The notes below the pieces were generated by a model. That model was not told the origin of the DNA, did not search any database, and was given only the letters and a program-made list of their open reading frames with translations. This document shows, piece after piece, positions 1 through 7,987 of a DNA stretch of 64,000 nucleotides. Each line of letters opens with the position of its first letter. The first letter of the stretch is position 1. A program made the translations under genes and the position numbers. Source of the DNA: Citrifermentans bremense R1 (GTDB taxonomy: Bacteria > Desulfobacterota > Desulfuromonadia > Geobacterales > Geobacteraceae). Location: NCBI RefSeq assembly GCF_000426865.1, contig NZ_AUGE01000017.1:27207-91206 (forward strand), read 5' to 3'.

Positions 1-1170
1 CACCTGATGCTTTTCCCGCCCCGGCATCTCCCCGGCAAGACGCGAAAGAAGAACGCCCAGCAGGTTATCCAGTTCCTGCGGGTCCTCTTTCAGCCTCACT
101 CTGAGCGGCGGCAGGGTGATGACGTCGGAACAGAGGCGATAGTAGAGGTCGTCGCGGAACTTTCCGCTTTCGAGCATCTCGTCCAGCGAACGGTTGGTCG
201 CGGCAACGATGCGCCCGCTGAAGCGCCTGGCCTCGTGGCTCCCCACAGGGAAGAAGATCCGCTCCTGCAGCACCTGCAGCAGTTTTATCTGCACCGGGAC
301 ACTCACGTCGCCTATCTCGTCCAGGAAGATGACGCCATGCGGGGCGCAGCGGCTGAAGAGCCCTTCGTGGTTGTCGACGGCGCCGGTGAAGGAGCCCTTC
401 TTGTGCCCGAAGAGTTCGGATTCCAGCACACCTTCGGAGTACTGCGACAGGTTTATGGAGACGAAGTTGCGGGTAAAGCTCTCGGTGAAAGCGTTTCTGG
501 CGACGTCGAAGGGAATGAACCCGGAGCGCCCGATGGCGGCGGCCGCGGCCCCCTTGCCGGTGCCGGTTTCCCCTAAAAGCAGTATGGAGAATTCCTCCAT
601 CTTGTCCCAGAGGCCCGCCTCGAACCACCTTATGTCGTGGGTGAAGACGCAGTCCCAGAGATGCCGGCGCAAGGTCTTCATCGAGGGGGAAGTGCCCACC
701 AGCCCGTTCTTGATGAAGTAAAAGGCGCGGCGCAACTGGTAGAATACGGCGAAGACGCGCACCGCATCCTGGTCGCCTATGCCGAAAGCGGTCAGTTCCC
801 CAAGGACGTGCCGGGCGAAGGGGACGCGGCACTGCTTGTCCCCCTCCTTCAGTTGGGTCTTTATCAGCTCGTCGAAATGTTCCAGGTAGCGGTGGAAGAC
901 GTGGAAGAGGCAAACCCTGCGCATGACCTCGCGCCGTTGTCCGTCCAGGTTGCGCAGGTCGGCTACTCCCCTGTCGCGCAGGCTCTGCAATTGGGCCTCG
1001 ATACGTGTCACTACCGCATGCAGGATCTCGTCGGCCGACGAATCAGGTGCGGCTCCGCTTATGGCGAGATCGAGATCATCCCTTGTTTCGCCAAATGGAT
1101 TGGCAAATGCGGCGCGCGCCACTGTCTCTAAAAAGGTCCACTCTTTGTCTGTAGCTTTTGAGGATTTCAT
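1..1170 (-). CDS. Sigma-54 activator (AAA+ EBP), cut by window edge
   Basis: The frame starts at the ATG at 1170 and is open for 390 codons to the window edge, so the C-terminus is missing. Walker A GETGTGKG is at residues 200-207, followed by an ESELFGHKKG segment, a GSFTGA loop (a conservative variant of the sigma-54-contacting GAFTGA) and Walker B with FLDEIGD. These mark a bacterial enhancer-binding protein that drives sigma-54 RNA polymerase. The first ~165 residues are helical with no receiver, GAF or PAS motif I recognise, so the signal is unknown and a partner kinase is not implied. A Fis-type DNA-binding domain is expected beyond the edge but not seen. The gene diverges from the amidohydrolase at 1347, with a palindrome just upstream of its start. 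Function class is secure; targets are unknown. Confidence 0.88.
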   Translation of the reverse strand, partial: MKSSKATDKEWTFLETVARAAFANPFGETRDDLDLAISGAAPDSSADEILHAVVTRIEAQLQSLRDRGVADLRNLDGQRREVMRRVCLFHVFHRYLEHFDELIKTQLKEGDKQCRVPFARHVLGELTAFGIGDQDAVRVFAVFYQLRRAFYFIKNGLVGTSPSMKTLRRHLWDCVFTHDIRWFEAGLWDKMEEFSILLLGETGTGKGAAAAAIGRSGFIPFDVARNAFTESFTRNFVSINLSQYSEGVLESELFGHKKGSFTGAVDNHEGLFSRCAPHGVIFLDEIGDVSVPVQIKLLQVLQERIFFPVGSHEARRFSGRIVAATNRSLDEMLESGKFRDDLYYRLCSDVITLPPLRVRLKEDPQELDNLLGVLLSRLAGEMPGREKHQV

Positions 1171-1176
1171 GCAGTG

Positions 1177-1197
1177 AATGTACTGGCTATGTACATT
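1177..1197. promoter_or_regulatory. Palindromic operator candidate in divergent spacer
   Basis: AATGTAC, a 7-bp spacer, then GTACATT: a perfect 7+7 inverted repeat 7 bp upstream of the EBP start codon, in the 176-bp spacer shared with the divergent amidohydrolase. Its position suits autoregulation or a repressor site. No matching regulator is identified. Confidence 0.45.
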
Positions 1198-1346
1198 GAA
1201 TGTCAATGAGGTTTTGGGAGCGGCTAAGTAGACTATGACACTCATTGCTGTAAAACAGGGAGTTACACTGTCAGAGTAATAAAAGCATCTATTGGCATAG
1301 TCCCTGTAATAGTGAGTGCAGATAACGAGATGGAAAGGCGGCCAAA

Positions 1347-2351
1347 ATGCCGAACGACACGAGAAAGAACATCATCGACATCCACTGCCACACGGCGGGG
1401 ATCGGGGCGGGAGAGAGCGGCTGCTTCGTGTCGCCTGCCTTGATGGGAAGTTGGAAGTACCGGTTCTACCTCCGCGCTTTCGGCGTTACGGAGCAGGAGC
1501 TGAAGCGGGAGGGGGACGGCTTGGTGATGCGCCGGACTTCGGAGCGCCTGGCGCAATCGGAGCGGGTGGCATCCGCGGTCATCCTCGCCATGGACGGCGT
1601 GGTGGACGCAAGCGGGAACCTCGACAGGTCGCGCACGGAGATGTTCATCCCCAACGAGTTCGTGGCGAAGGAAACGGCCAAGTACCCGAACCTCCTCTTC
1701 GGCGCCAGCATCAACCCGCTGCGCGTCGACGCCATCGAGCGGCTGGAACAGGCCGCCCTATCCGGTGCGGTGCTGCTGAAATGGCTCCCCGCCATCCAGC
1801 ACATCGACCCGGCGGACGAAAGGCTGATCCCGTTCTACCTGAAGCTGAAGCAACTGGGACTGCCGCTTCTCACCCACACCGGGAAAGAAAGCTCTTTCAC
1901 CAGCGCGAAGGAACAGCTGGGGGACCCGGAGCGCCTGAGGCTGCCGCTCACTCTCGGCGTCAGGGTGATCGCCGCACATACCGCCAGCAGCGGGAAAAGC
2001 CACGGGGAGGCCAACCATGAGCGCTTCCTGCGCCTGTGCCGGCAATTCCCCAACCTCTACGCGGATATCTCGGCCCTTACCCAGATAAACCGCCTGGGCC
2101 ATCTGCAGCGGATCCTCAAGCAGACCGAGCTGCACGGCCGCCTCTTGTACGGAACGGACATGCCGCTTTTGAGGACGCCGCTCGTCACCCCTTTCGCTTA
2201 CCCCCACGTGCTGCCGTTTCGGCGCATGGTGGAGATTGCCAGCATTGACAACGTGTGGGACCGGGACGTGGCACTGAAAGAAGCGCTGGGGGTGCCGGAT
2301 TTGGTCTTCAACAACGTGCAGTGGATGAACAGCAAAGATGACCCGCGATGA
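1347..2351 (+). CDS. Amidohydrolase-2 family metal-dependent hydrolase
   Basis: A 334-residue TIM-barrel hydrolase of the amidohydrolase superfamily. Visible metal and active-site landmarks in order are the N-terminal DIHCH (HxH) near residue 12, LLKWLP on a mid barrel strand, LLTHTG, IAAHTA and LYGTDMP with the late catalytic Asp. This is the ligand set of the amidohydrolase-2 (decarboxylase/lactonase-like) branch. There is no signal peptide, so it is cytoplasmic. The start at 1347 follows a purine-rich AAAGGCGG stretch. It diverges from the EBP at 1170, which makes it a natural candidate target, but I could not find a convincing -24/-12 element. Substrate cannot be inferred. Confidence 0.82.
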   Translation: MPNDTRKNIIDIHCHTAGIGAGESGCFVSPALMGSWKYRFYLRAFGVTEQELKREGDGLVMRRTSERLAQSERVASAVILAMDGVVDASGNLDRSRTEMFIPNEFVAKETAKYPNLLFGASINPLRVDAIERLEQAALSGAVLLKWLPAIQHIDPADERLIPFYLKLKQLGLPLLTHTGKESSFTSAKEQLGDPERLRLPLTLGVRVIAAHTASSGKSHGEANHERFLRLCRQFPNLYADISALTQINRLGHLQRILKQTELHGRLLYGTDMPLLRTPLVTPFAYPHVLPFRRMVEIASIDNVWDRDVALKEALGVPDLVFNNVQWMNSKDDPR

Positions 2352-2469
2352 TAGCCGGCAAAGTTAACGCGGGAGTCCGTTCCCTCACCCCGACACTCCC
2401 AGAGGGAGAGGGAGAATGGACGGCAGCCGGTAGAAAACCCTGCTTTGCAGCAACCCAACGAGGTATGAC

Positions 2470-5400
2470 ATGACAGCGAACTCACGCTCCAACCCGCTTG
2501 CCTGGCTCAACGCGACCCAGTTCCTCGGGGCCTTGAACGACAACATACTGAAGCTTTTGATCATCTTCTTCCTGATCGGCACGCGGGACGCGGCCGAAGC
2601 CGGTGCGATAACGGCAGGAGTGGGCGCGGCTTTCGTGCTCCCTTTCCTGATCCTGTCGGCCCCGGCCGGTAGCCTCGCCGACAAACTGGCGAAGTCGAGG
2701 CTCATCTTCGGGGTGAAACTGTTCGAGGCGGCGGCGACGCTTCTGGCAGTCATCGCCTTCGCCCTGCGCCTTGAGCCTCTCCTCTACCTGGTTGTCTTCC
2801 TGATGGGTTGCCACAGCGCGCTCTTCGCTCCGGCCAAGTACGGGATCATTCCGGAACTGGTCCCCAAGGAAGGGCTCTCCCGCGCCAACGGGCTGATCGA
2901 ATCTTTCACCTTCCTGGCCATCATCGTCGGCACAGCGCTCGCCTCGGCACTCACCCAGGCGGCAGGTGGGCGCTTTTGGCTGGCGGCCTGCGCCTGCCTC
3001 GCGGTGGCACTCACCGGGGTTGGCTCTGCAAGGTTGATGGGACATACGGTCCACTGCGACGCTTCCCGCCCGGTTGCCCTCCTCCCCACCCGCATACTTA
3101 AGACGGTGAACGAAATGCGCCGCGACCGCCACCTCATGCTGGCGGTCATCGGGCTCGCCTGGTTCATGTTCATCGGGGCCTTCGCCCAGCTGAACCTGAT
3201 CGGCTACGGGATGGAAGAGCTCGGGCTCAGCGAGGCGCAGAGCGGCTACCTCTTCCTTGCCGCGGCCTTCGGCATCGGCTTGGGCTCGCTTCTCGCCGCG
3301 AAGCTCTCGGGAAGGGACGTCGAGTTCGGCATCGTGCCGCTGGGGGCTACCGGCCTCACCCTGGCGCCGGTGCTGCTGCACGCCGTCCCGGGCAACCTCG
3401 CCGCGAGCCTCGTCATCATCGTCGGTTTCGGCGTTTCGGCGGGGGTATTCAGCCTGCCGTTGCAGACCTTCATCCAGCTTCGTGCCGACGATTCCAATCG
3501 GGGGGAGGTGCTCGCCGCCTCCAGCTTCATCAATTGGGTGGGGATACTGGCAGCCTCCGGGCTCACCTGGCTTTTCAGCAGCCCGCTGGGTATGAGCGCG
3601 GCGCAAGGGTTCAGCATCGTCGGCGCCATGACCCTGCTCCTCACCGCCCTTTCCTTCCGGGCGCTCCCGGACTTCCTGCTGCGCTTCATAGCACTTGTGA
3701 CCATGCGCATCTTTTACCGGATCAGGATCATCGGCAGAGAGAACCTCCCGGTGGAAGGGCCGGCGCTCCTCATCCCCAACCACGTGACCTGGGCGGACGC
3801 CCTCCTCCTGACGGCCACCAACCAGCGCCGCATCCGCTTCGTCATGGAGCGGAGCATCTACAACACGCCGGTCTTGAACGCCCTGTTCCGGCTCATGGGG
3901 GTGATCCCGGTCTCCTCCACGGACGGCAAGAGGGAGATGCTGCAATTCATCAAAAGCGCCCGCGCGGCACTCGACGAAGGGTACATGGTCTGCATCTTCG
4001 CCGAGGGCGCGCTCACCCGCAACGGGATGCTGGGCGAGTTCCGCGGCGGCTTCGAGCGCATCGTGAAAGACAGCGGCCACCCTATCGTCCCAGTCTACAT
4101 CGGCGGCGCCTGGGGGAGCATCCTCTCCTACGCGCACGGCCGGCTTCTCTCCCGTCTGCCGGCGCTTGCCCCCTACCCGGTCACCATCCTCTTCGGGACC
4201 CCGATGCCGGCCAAAAGCCGCGCGATCGAGGTGCGCCAAAAGGTGGCGGAACTCTCCTGCGACTACTTCGAATCGAAGAAGGAGCAGCGCCGCCCGTTGC
4301 CGGAGTACTTCATCCGCACCGCGCGGCAACAGTGGAACCGCAACGCCGTCGCGGACAGCTCAGGCAAGAACCTTAGCTATGGCCGGACACTCGCAGGGGC
4401 TGTTGCGCTGGCGGGGAAAGTGGAGCGGGAGTTGGACACCGCGGAGCATGTAGGTATTCTGCTCCCCCCTTCGGCGGGTGGGGCGCTGGCAAACCTGGCA
4501 GTCTCCCTATTGGGGAGGGTCCCGGTGAACCTCAACTACACCGCGACGGAATCATCCTTTCGTTCCGCGATAGAGCAGTGCGGCATCAGCACGGTGATAA
4601 CCTCGCGCGCGTTCCTGGAGAAGCTCCCCGCGCTGCCACGGCTTTCCGGAATGATTTACCTGGAGGACCTTGCCCCCGCCATCTCCGGTTGGGACAAGCT
4701 GACGGCCGTCCTGAAGGCGCGTCTCTTCCCCGTCCGCTTCATCTGCCGCAGCGGCGAATTCCATCCGGACCGGGCCGCGACCGTCATCTTCTCGTCCGGC
4801 AGCACCGGCGAACCGAAGGGGGTGATGCTCAGCCACCACAACATCATGTCCAACATCGAGGCGCTGCGCATGGTGTTCCGGGTCGACCTGAACGACAACG
4901 TCTGCTCCGCCCTCCCCTTCTTCCATTCTTTGGGATTCACCGGGACGCTCTGGTTCCCGCTGGTCTCGGGCTTTTCCGCCGCCTATCACCCCAACCCCAT
5001 GGAAGGGGAGAAGATCGCCGCGGTCGCGCGCGAGCACAAATCAACGCTGCTCCTCGCCACGCCCACTTTCCTGCTCGCCTATCTGCGTCGCGCGAAAGTC
5101 GAGGATTTCGCCACCCTGAGGCTGGTGATTACCGGGGCCGAGAAGCTGAAGGTTAAGGTCGCCGATGCCTTCGAGGAGAAGTTCGGCGTGCCCCCCATGG
5201 AGGGATACGGGGCAACCGAGCTTTCGCCGGTTATCACCCTGAGCCTGCCTGACGTGGAGATCGACGGGGTCAGGCAGCATGGCTCGAAAGAGGGGAGCGT
5301 GGGGCATCCGATTCCGGGCGTCGCCATCAAGGTGGTGGATCCGGAGAGCGGGGCCGTATTGGAGCCGGGAGCGCCGGGGATGATCCTGGTCAAGGGGCCG

Positions 5401-5856
5401 AACGTGATGTCGGGGTATCTCGGGCGCGCCGACAAGAGCGCGGAGGTGCTGCGGGACGGCTGGTACCTGACCGGCGACATCGGCGTGATGGACGAGGACG
5501 GTTTCATCAGGATCACGGACCGTATGTCCCGGTTCAGCAAGATCGGCGGTGAGATGGTGCCGCACGGGGCAATCGAGGACGAACTGCACACGTGCCTGGG
5601 GCAAAGCGGCGTGGTGGCGGTGACCGCCGTCCCGGACGAGAAGAAGGGGGAAAAGCTGGTGGTGGTTTATACCAGAGGGGCCACCGACGCCGGGACGCTG
5701 CAGCGGATTCTTTCGGAGAGCGAGCTGCCGAACCTGTGGAAGCCGGCGCGGGATTGTTACCTGGAAGTGGAAAGCCTCCCGATGCTGGGGACGGGGAAGC
5801 TGGATCTGAAAGGGCTGAAGGAGCTGGCTGAACAACAAGGCATCGCACACGGATGA
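2470..5856 (+). CDS. aas: MFS transporter / PlsC acyltransferase / acyl-ACP synthetase fusion
   Basis: An 1128-residue membrane protein with three modules. Residues ~1-400 are an LplT-like major facilitator (lysophospholipid flippase type) with about a dozen hydrophobic segments. Residues ~410-610 are a PlsC-type acyltransferase with the NHxxxxD box at ~437 and a downstream EGxxTRNG box. Residues ~630-1120 are an AMP-forming acyl ligase with the P-loop-like SSGSTGEPKG at ~775, GYGATELSP and YLTGD. In E. coli, LplT and Aas are separate proteins that import lysophosphatidylethanolamine and re-acylate it with ACP-activated fatty acid. Here the whole pathway is one polypeptide. The start follows GAGG with 6-nt spacing. 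The last codons and the stop lie inside an inverted repeat shared with the downstream spacer. Family assignment is strong; the lysolipid substrate is by analogy. Confidence 0.9.
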   Translation: MTANSRSNPLAWLNATQFLGALNDNILKLLIIFFLIGTRDAAEAGAITAGVGAAFVLPFLILSAPAGSLADKLAKSRLIFGVKLFEAAATLLAVIAFALRLEPLLYLVVFLMGCHSALFAPAKYGIIPELVPKEGLSRANGLIESFTFLAIIVGTALASALTQAAGGRFWLAACACLAVALTGVGSARLMGHTVHCDASRPVALLPTRILKTVNEMRRDRHLMLAVIGLAWFMFIGAFAQLNLIGYGMEELGLSEAQSGYLFLAAAFGIGLGSLLAAKLSGRDVEFGIVPLGATGLTLAPVLLHAVPGNLAASLVIIVGFGVSAGVFSLPLQTFIQLRADDSNRGEVLAASSFINWVGILAASGLTWLFSSPLGMSAAQGFSIVGAMTLLLTALSFRALPDFLLRFIALVTMRIFYRIRIIGRENLPVEGPALLIPNHVTWADALLLTATNQRRIRFVMERSIYNTPVLNALFRLMGVIPVSSTDGKREMLQFIKSARAALDEGYMVCIFAEGALTRNGMLGEFRGGFERIVKDSGHPIVPVYIGGAWGSILSYAHGRLLSRLPALAPYPVTILFGTPMPAKSRAIEVRQKVAELSCDYFESKKEQRRPLPEYFIRTARQQWNRNAVADSSGKNLSYGRTLAGAVALAGKVERELDTAEHVGILLPPSAGGALANLAVSLLGRVPVNLNYTATESSFRSAIEQCGISTVITSRAFLEKLPALPRLSGMIYLEDLAPAISGWDKLTAVLKARLFPVRFICRSGEFHPDRAATVIFSSGSTGEPKGVMLSHHNIMSNIEALRMVFRVDLNDNVCSALPFFHSLGFTGTLWFPLVSGFSAAYHPNPMEGEKIAAVAREHKSTLLLATPTFLLAYLRRAKVEDFATLRLVITGAEKLKVKVADAFEEKFGVPPMEGYGATELSPVITLSLPDVEIDGVRQHGSKEGSVGHPIPGVAIKVVDPESGAVLEPGAPGMILVKGPNVMSGYLGRADKSAEVLRDGWYLTGDIGVMDEDGFIRITDRMSRFSKIGGEMVPHGAIEDELHTCLGQSGVVAVTAVPDEKKGEKLVVVYTRGATDAGTLQRILSESELPNLWKPARDCYLEVESLPMLGTGKLDLKGLKELAEQQGIAHG

Positions 5857-5942
5857 CGCGGATGACGCGGATAACGGCGGATTAATCTCGGCTTTATCCG
5901 CGGTTTATCGGATTTTATCCGCGTCATCCGCGTGCGATGCCC
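5839..5942. repeat. Inverted array of GATGACGCG units between convergent genes
   Basis: The left arm (5839-5874) has two tandem GATGACGCG units after GGCATCGCACACG. The right arm (5915-5941) is its reverse complement with one unit fewer. The arms flank about 40 bp. The left arm encodes the last residues and stop of the upstream gene, and the element fills most of the spacer to the convergent gene ending at 5954. The folded RNA would be a strong hairpin in either direction, so it may end both transcripts, although it lacks a T-tract. Confidence 0.75.
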
Positions 5943-5953
5943 TTGGGTCGGTT

Positions 5954-6589
5954 TTACCGGATGAAGTGGGTGTAGACCTTATCCTCTTTCTCCGGTGCCG
6001 GGACGGCTTCTTTGCCGTGCTGCACCAGTTTCATCATCCACGCCATGTTCTTGCCCAAGACGCGCATGATCTGCATCCCTTCTCCGTCCTGGAGCACTTC
6101 GCCGGGAGCCCTGCCGTGGATCACGTTCCAATAGTTGGAGGTCGCCACCAGCATCTCGGAGTAGTTGATGAAGTGGTTCAACTGGTCGGTGGTGGTCACC
6201 CCGCCTGAACGACGCACCGCCACGACGGAGGCGGCTACTTTGTGCCGGAACAGGCCGCCGTTGACACCGCCGACGAAGAAGGCGCGGTCGAGAAACGACT
6301 TCAGGGTCCCGCCGATCCCGGCGTAGTGCACCGGAGAACCGAGGATGATGGCGTCTGCGCTCTTCATCTTCTGCACCCACTCGTTCACTTCGTCGTCCTT
6401 CAGCGCGCACTGCTCGTTCTGGTGCTTCGCGCACTGCATGCAGGCGATGCAGCCGCGGATGGTCTTGTTGCCGACATGGACGATCTCGGTCTCTATCCCT
6501 TCCTTTTCCAGCTCGGCGGCGACGAGCTTGATGGCGTGATAGGTGTTTCCTTCCCGGTTAGGGCTTCCGTTGAATGCCACCATCTTCAT
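5954..6589 (-). CDS. Flavodoxin-like NADPH-dependent FMN reductase
   Basis: A 211-residue cytoplasmic flavoprotein of the flavodoxin/NADPH-dependent FMN reductase fold. An N-terminal FNGSPNREGNT loop binds the FMN phosphate and ILGSPVHYAGIGG contributes the isoalloxazine loop. A Cys-rich stretch (GCIACMQCAKHQNEQC) fits the iron-sulphur-flavoprotein branch, where such cysteines may bind a cluster or act in thiol redox. I place the start at 6589 rather than the upstream in-frame ATG at 6604. The upstream ATG overlaps a perfect GGAGGA ribosome-binding site that is correctly spaced for 6589. A sigma-70 promoter with an embedded palindrome lies ~55-85 bp upstream, so the gene is probably repressor-controlled. 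Electron donor and substrate are unknown. Confidence 0.85.
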   Translation of the reverse strand: MKMVAFNGSPNREGNTYHAIKLVAAELEKEGIETEIVHVGNKTIRGCIACMQCAKHQNEQCALKDDEVNEWVQKMKSADAIILGSPVHYAGIGGTLKSFLDRAFFVGGVNGGLFRHKVAASVVAVRRSGGVTTTDQLNHFINYSEMLVATSNYWNVIHGRAPGEVLQDGEGMQIMRVLGKNMAWMMKLVQHGKEAVPAPEKEDKVYTHFIR

Positions 6590-6644
6590 ATTGTGTTCCT
6601 CCATTCGGGTTGTATTCCCGGCTTTTTTTTGTATTGAGATGGGC

Positions 6645-6674
6645 TTTATACGACCATTCGTATCACATGGTCAA
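6645..6674 (-). promoter_or_regulatory. Sigma-70 promoter of the flavoprotein gene
   Basis: Reading leftward, TTGACC (-35, 5/6 to consensus) at 6674-6669, an 18-bp spacer, then TATAAA (-10, 5/6) at 6650-6645. The predicted transcript starts ~45 nt before the gene at 6589. Confidence 0.7.
6648..6663. promoter_or_regulatory. Palindromic operator inside the promoter
   Basis: ATACGA CCAT TCGTAT, a perfect 6+6 dyad that overlaps half of the -10 element and part of the spacer. A bound dimer (TetR- or MarR-type size) would block polymerase. No such regulator gene is adjacent. Confidence 0.6.
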
Positions 6675-6710
6675 TAGGAACTTATTGGGACGCTGCCGGC
6701 AAGCGAAAAG

Positions 6711-6749
6711 GGGGACAGGTAACTTTTTTACAAAAAGTAGCCTGTCCCC
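6711..6749. repeat. GGGGACAGG dyad repeat, copy 1
   Basis: Arms at 6711-6728 and 6732-6749 pair at 16 of 18 positions. The right arm, read in reverse complement, is GGGGACAGGCTACTTTTT. It abuts the stop codon of the sensor gene ending at 6750, with A/T runs in the loop. The same arm recurs at 27141-27190, so this is a dispersed element, probably serving as a transcription terminator here. Confidence 0.7.
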
Positions 6750-7961
6750 TTACCGTTTCTTGAACCCCTCCTTGACCTCTTTGAAGCAGGACGGGCAGAT
6801 GCCGTGGCTGAAGTGCGCATCGGAATGCTCGATTATGTAGTGCTCCAACTGCTGCCAGCTCTCCTCGTCGGTGCGTATCTTCTTGCAGTAGGAGCAGATG
6901 GGGAGAATCCCTTCCAGGGTCCGCACCTTGGCGAGGGCCTCTTGAAGCTGCGCCACCTTGGCCGCCAGTTCGAGCTGTATCTGCTCGCGTACCCGTACGT
7001 CTTCCTCCAGCGCCTTGTTGGCCGACTCCAGCTCCGCAGTCCTTTCCCGCACCTGCTCCACCAGCCTGTCCTTCTCCCTGCGCAGATGACGGGAGAGGTC
7101 GTTGAAGGTTGCCGTGAGCTCTTTCAGTTCCTCCGCCCTCGACAACTGGGGGATATCCTGCCCCAGCTTGCTTTCGTCGCGCAGTATGGCGTCGGTCCGG
7201 TCTCGCAGGTCAGTGAGCGGGTTCAGCAGCATGCGGTTCATGGCCAGGAACTGCGCCGCAGACGACACCCCGAGGATGGCTAAGAGCAGCAGGCAGAGTT
7301 CGAAGGAGAGCTTGTTGGCGTTGGCGTACGCCTCCTGCAGCGGGATGCGTATCGATATGGCGGAGACCAGTTCGCCGTCCTGACGGCTGAAGCTGCGCTC
7401 GGGGCCGTACCTCGCCACCATGTCGGCAGGCGCCGCGGCCGCGGTGCTGTGGCAGAGCAGGCAGCTCTTTTCCATGCTCTCGCCGCGACGCATCACCACG
7501 AAGAAGGGCTTCCCGTCGATTTGCCGGACAAAGGACTTCACGGAAAGGCCAGCGTCTTTCCTGATCTCCTCCAGGAAAGCCCGTTCCACCGGATCTGCTT
7601 CGTTGCGGGGGCTGCGGGCATTGATCGCACACTCCTTGTAATAGATGTCGCTCTTGGAGAAGGCCTTGTTGTAAAGGTCGATCTCGCGCACCGCGTAGGT
7701 GGAAGACATCCACACCGGGTCGAAGTATTCCTTGGGGCGATATTTGTCGGTCAGGTGAAAAAGCTGCGGTTTCAGCTGATTGGAAAAATAGCTGTGGATG
7801 GCGAGGTTACGGTCCAGGATCAGCCTCGCCTTTTCCTGGGCCTCCACCAGCGCCTGGGCACGCTGCTGATAGTTGACCGTGAGGATTATGGCCGCGGAGA
7901 CCATGAGAAACAGGGACACATGCAGCGAAACGAACATTCTGCGAGTCGTGGTCCTGAGCAT
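6750..7961 (-). CDS. Haem-binding periplasmic sensor (DUF3365/Tll0287-like) with HAMP and Cys motif
   Basis: A 403-residue inner-membrane sensor. There is a signal anchor at ~10-30, then a periplasmic DUF3365/Tll0287-like domain with a c-type haem motif C167-x2-C170-H171, and a second membrane segment at ~220-240. A HAMP-like linker follows, then a long coiled coil (~295-350) and a C-terminal CxxC...CPxC module (C356, C359, C389, C392) of the kind found in some signalling proteins, probably metal-binding. There is no kinase, GGDEF or methyl-accepting motif, so output would be by protein contact. The start at 7961 gives a proper anchor and lies 26 bp after the FecR gene, consistent with one operon with the cyclase, TPR and FecR genes. 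Redox or ligand sensing is inferred from the haem site. Confidence 0.8.
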   Translation of the reverse strand: MLRTTTRRMFVSLHVSLFLMVSAAIILTVNYQQRAQALVEAQEKARLILDRNLAIHSYFSNQLKPQLFHLTDKYRPKEYFDPVWMSSTYAVREIDLYNKAFSKSDIYYKECAINARSPRNEADPVERAFLEEIRKDAGLSVKSFVRQIDGKPFFVVMRRGESMEKSCLLCHSTAAAAPADMVARYGPERSFSRQDGELVSAISIRIPLQEAYANANKLSFELCLLLLAILGVSSAAQFLAMNRMLLNPLTDLRDRTDAILRDESKLGQDIPQLSRAEELKELTATFNDLSRHLRREKDRLVEQVRERTAELESANKALEEDVRVREQIQLELAAKVAQLQEALAKVRTLEGILPICSYCKKIRTDEESWQQLEHYIIEHSDAHFSHGICPSCFKEVKEGFKKR

Positions 7962-7987
7962 AGTTGATGCCTCCGCAGCCTTCCCTT

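Noticed and set aside
2482..4329. A 615-codon antisense frame within the acyltransferase fusion gene
   Set aside because: Shadow of the real gene; highly charged and repetitive with no motif.
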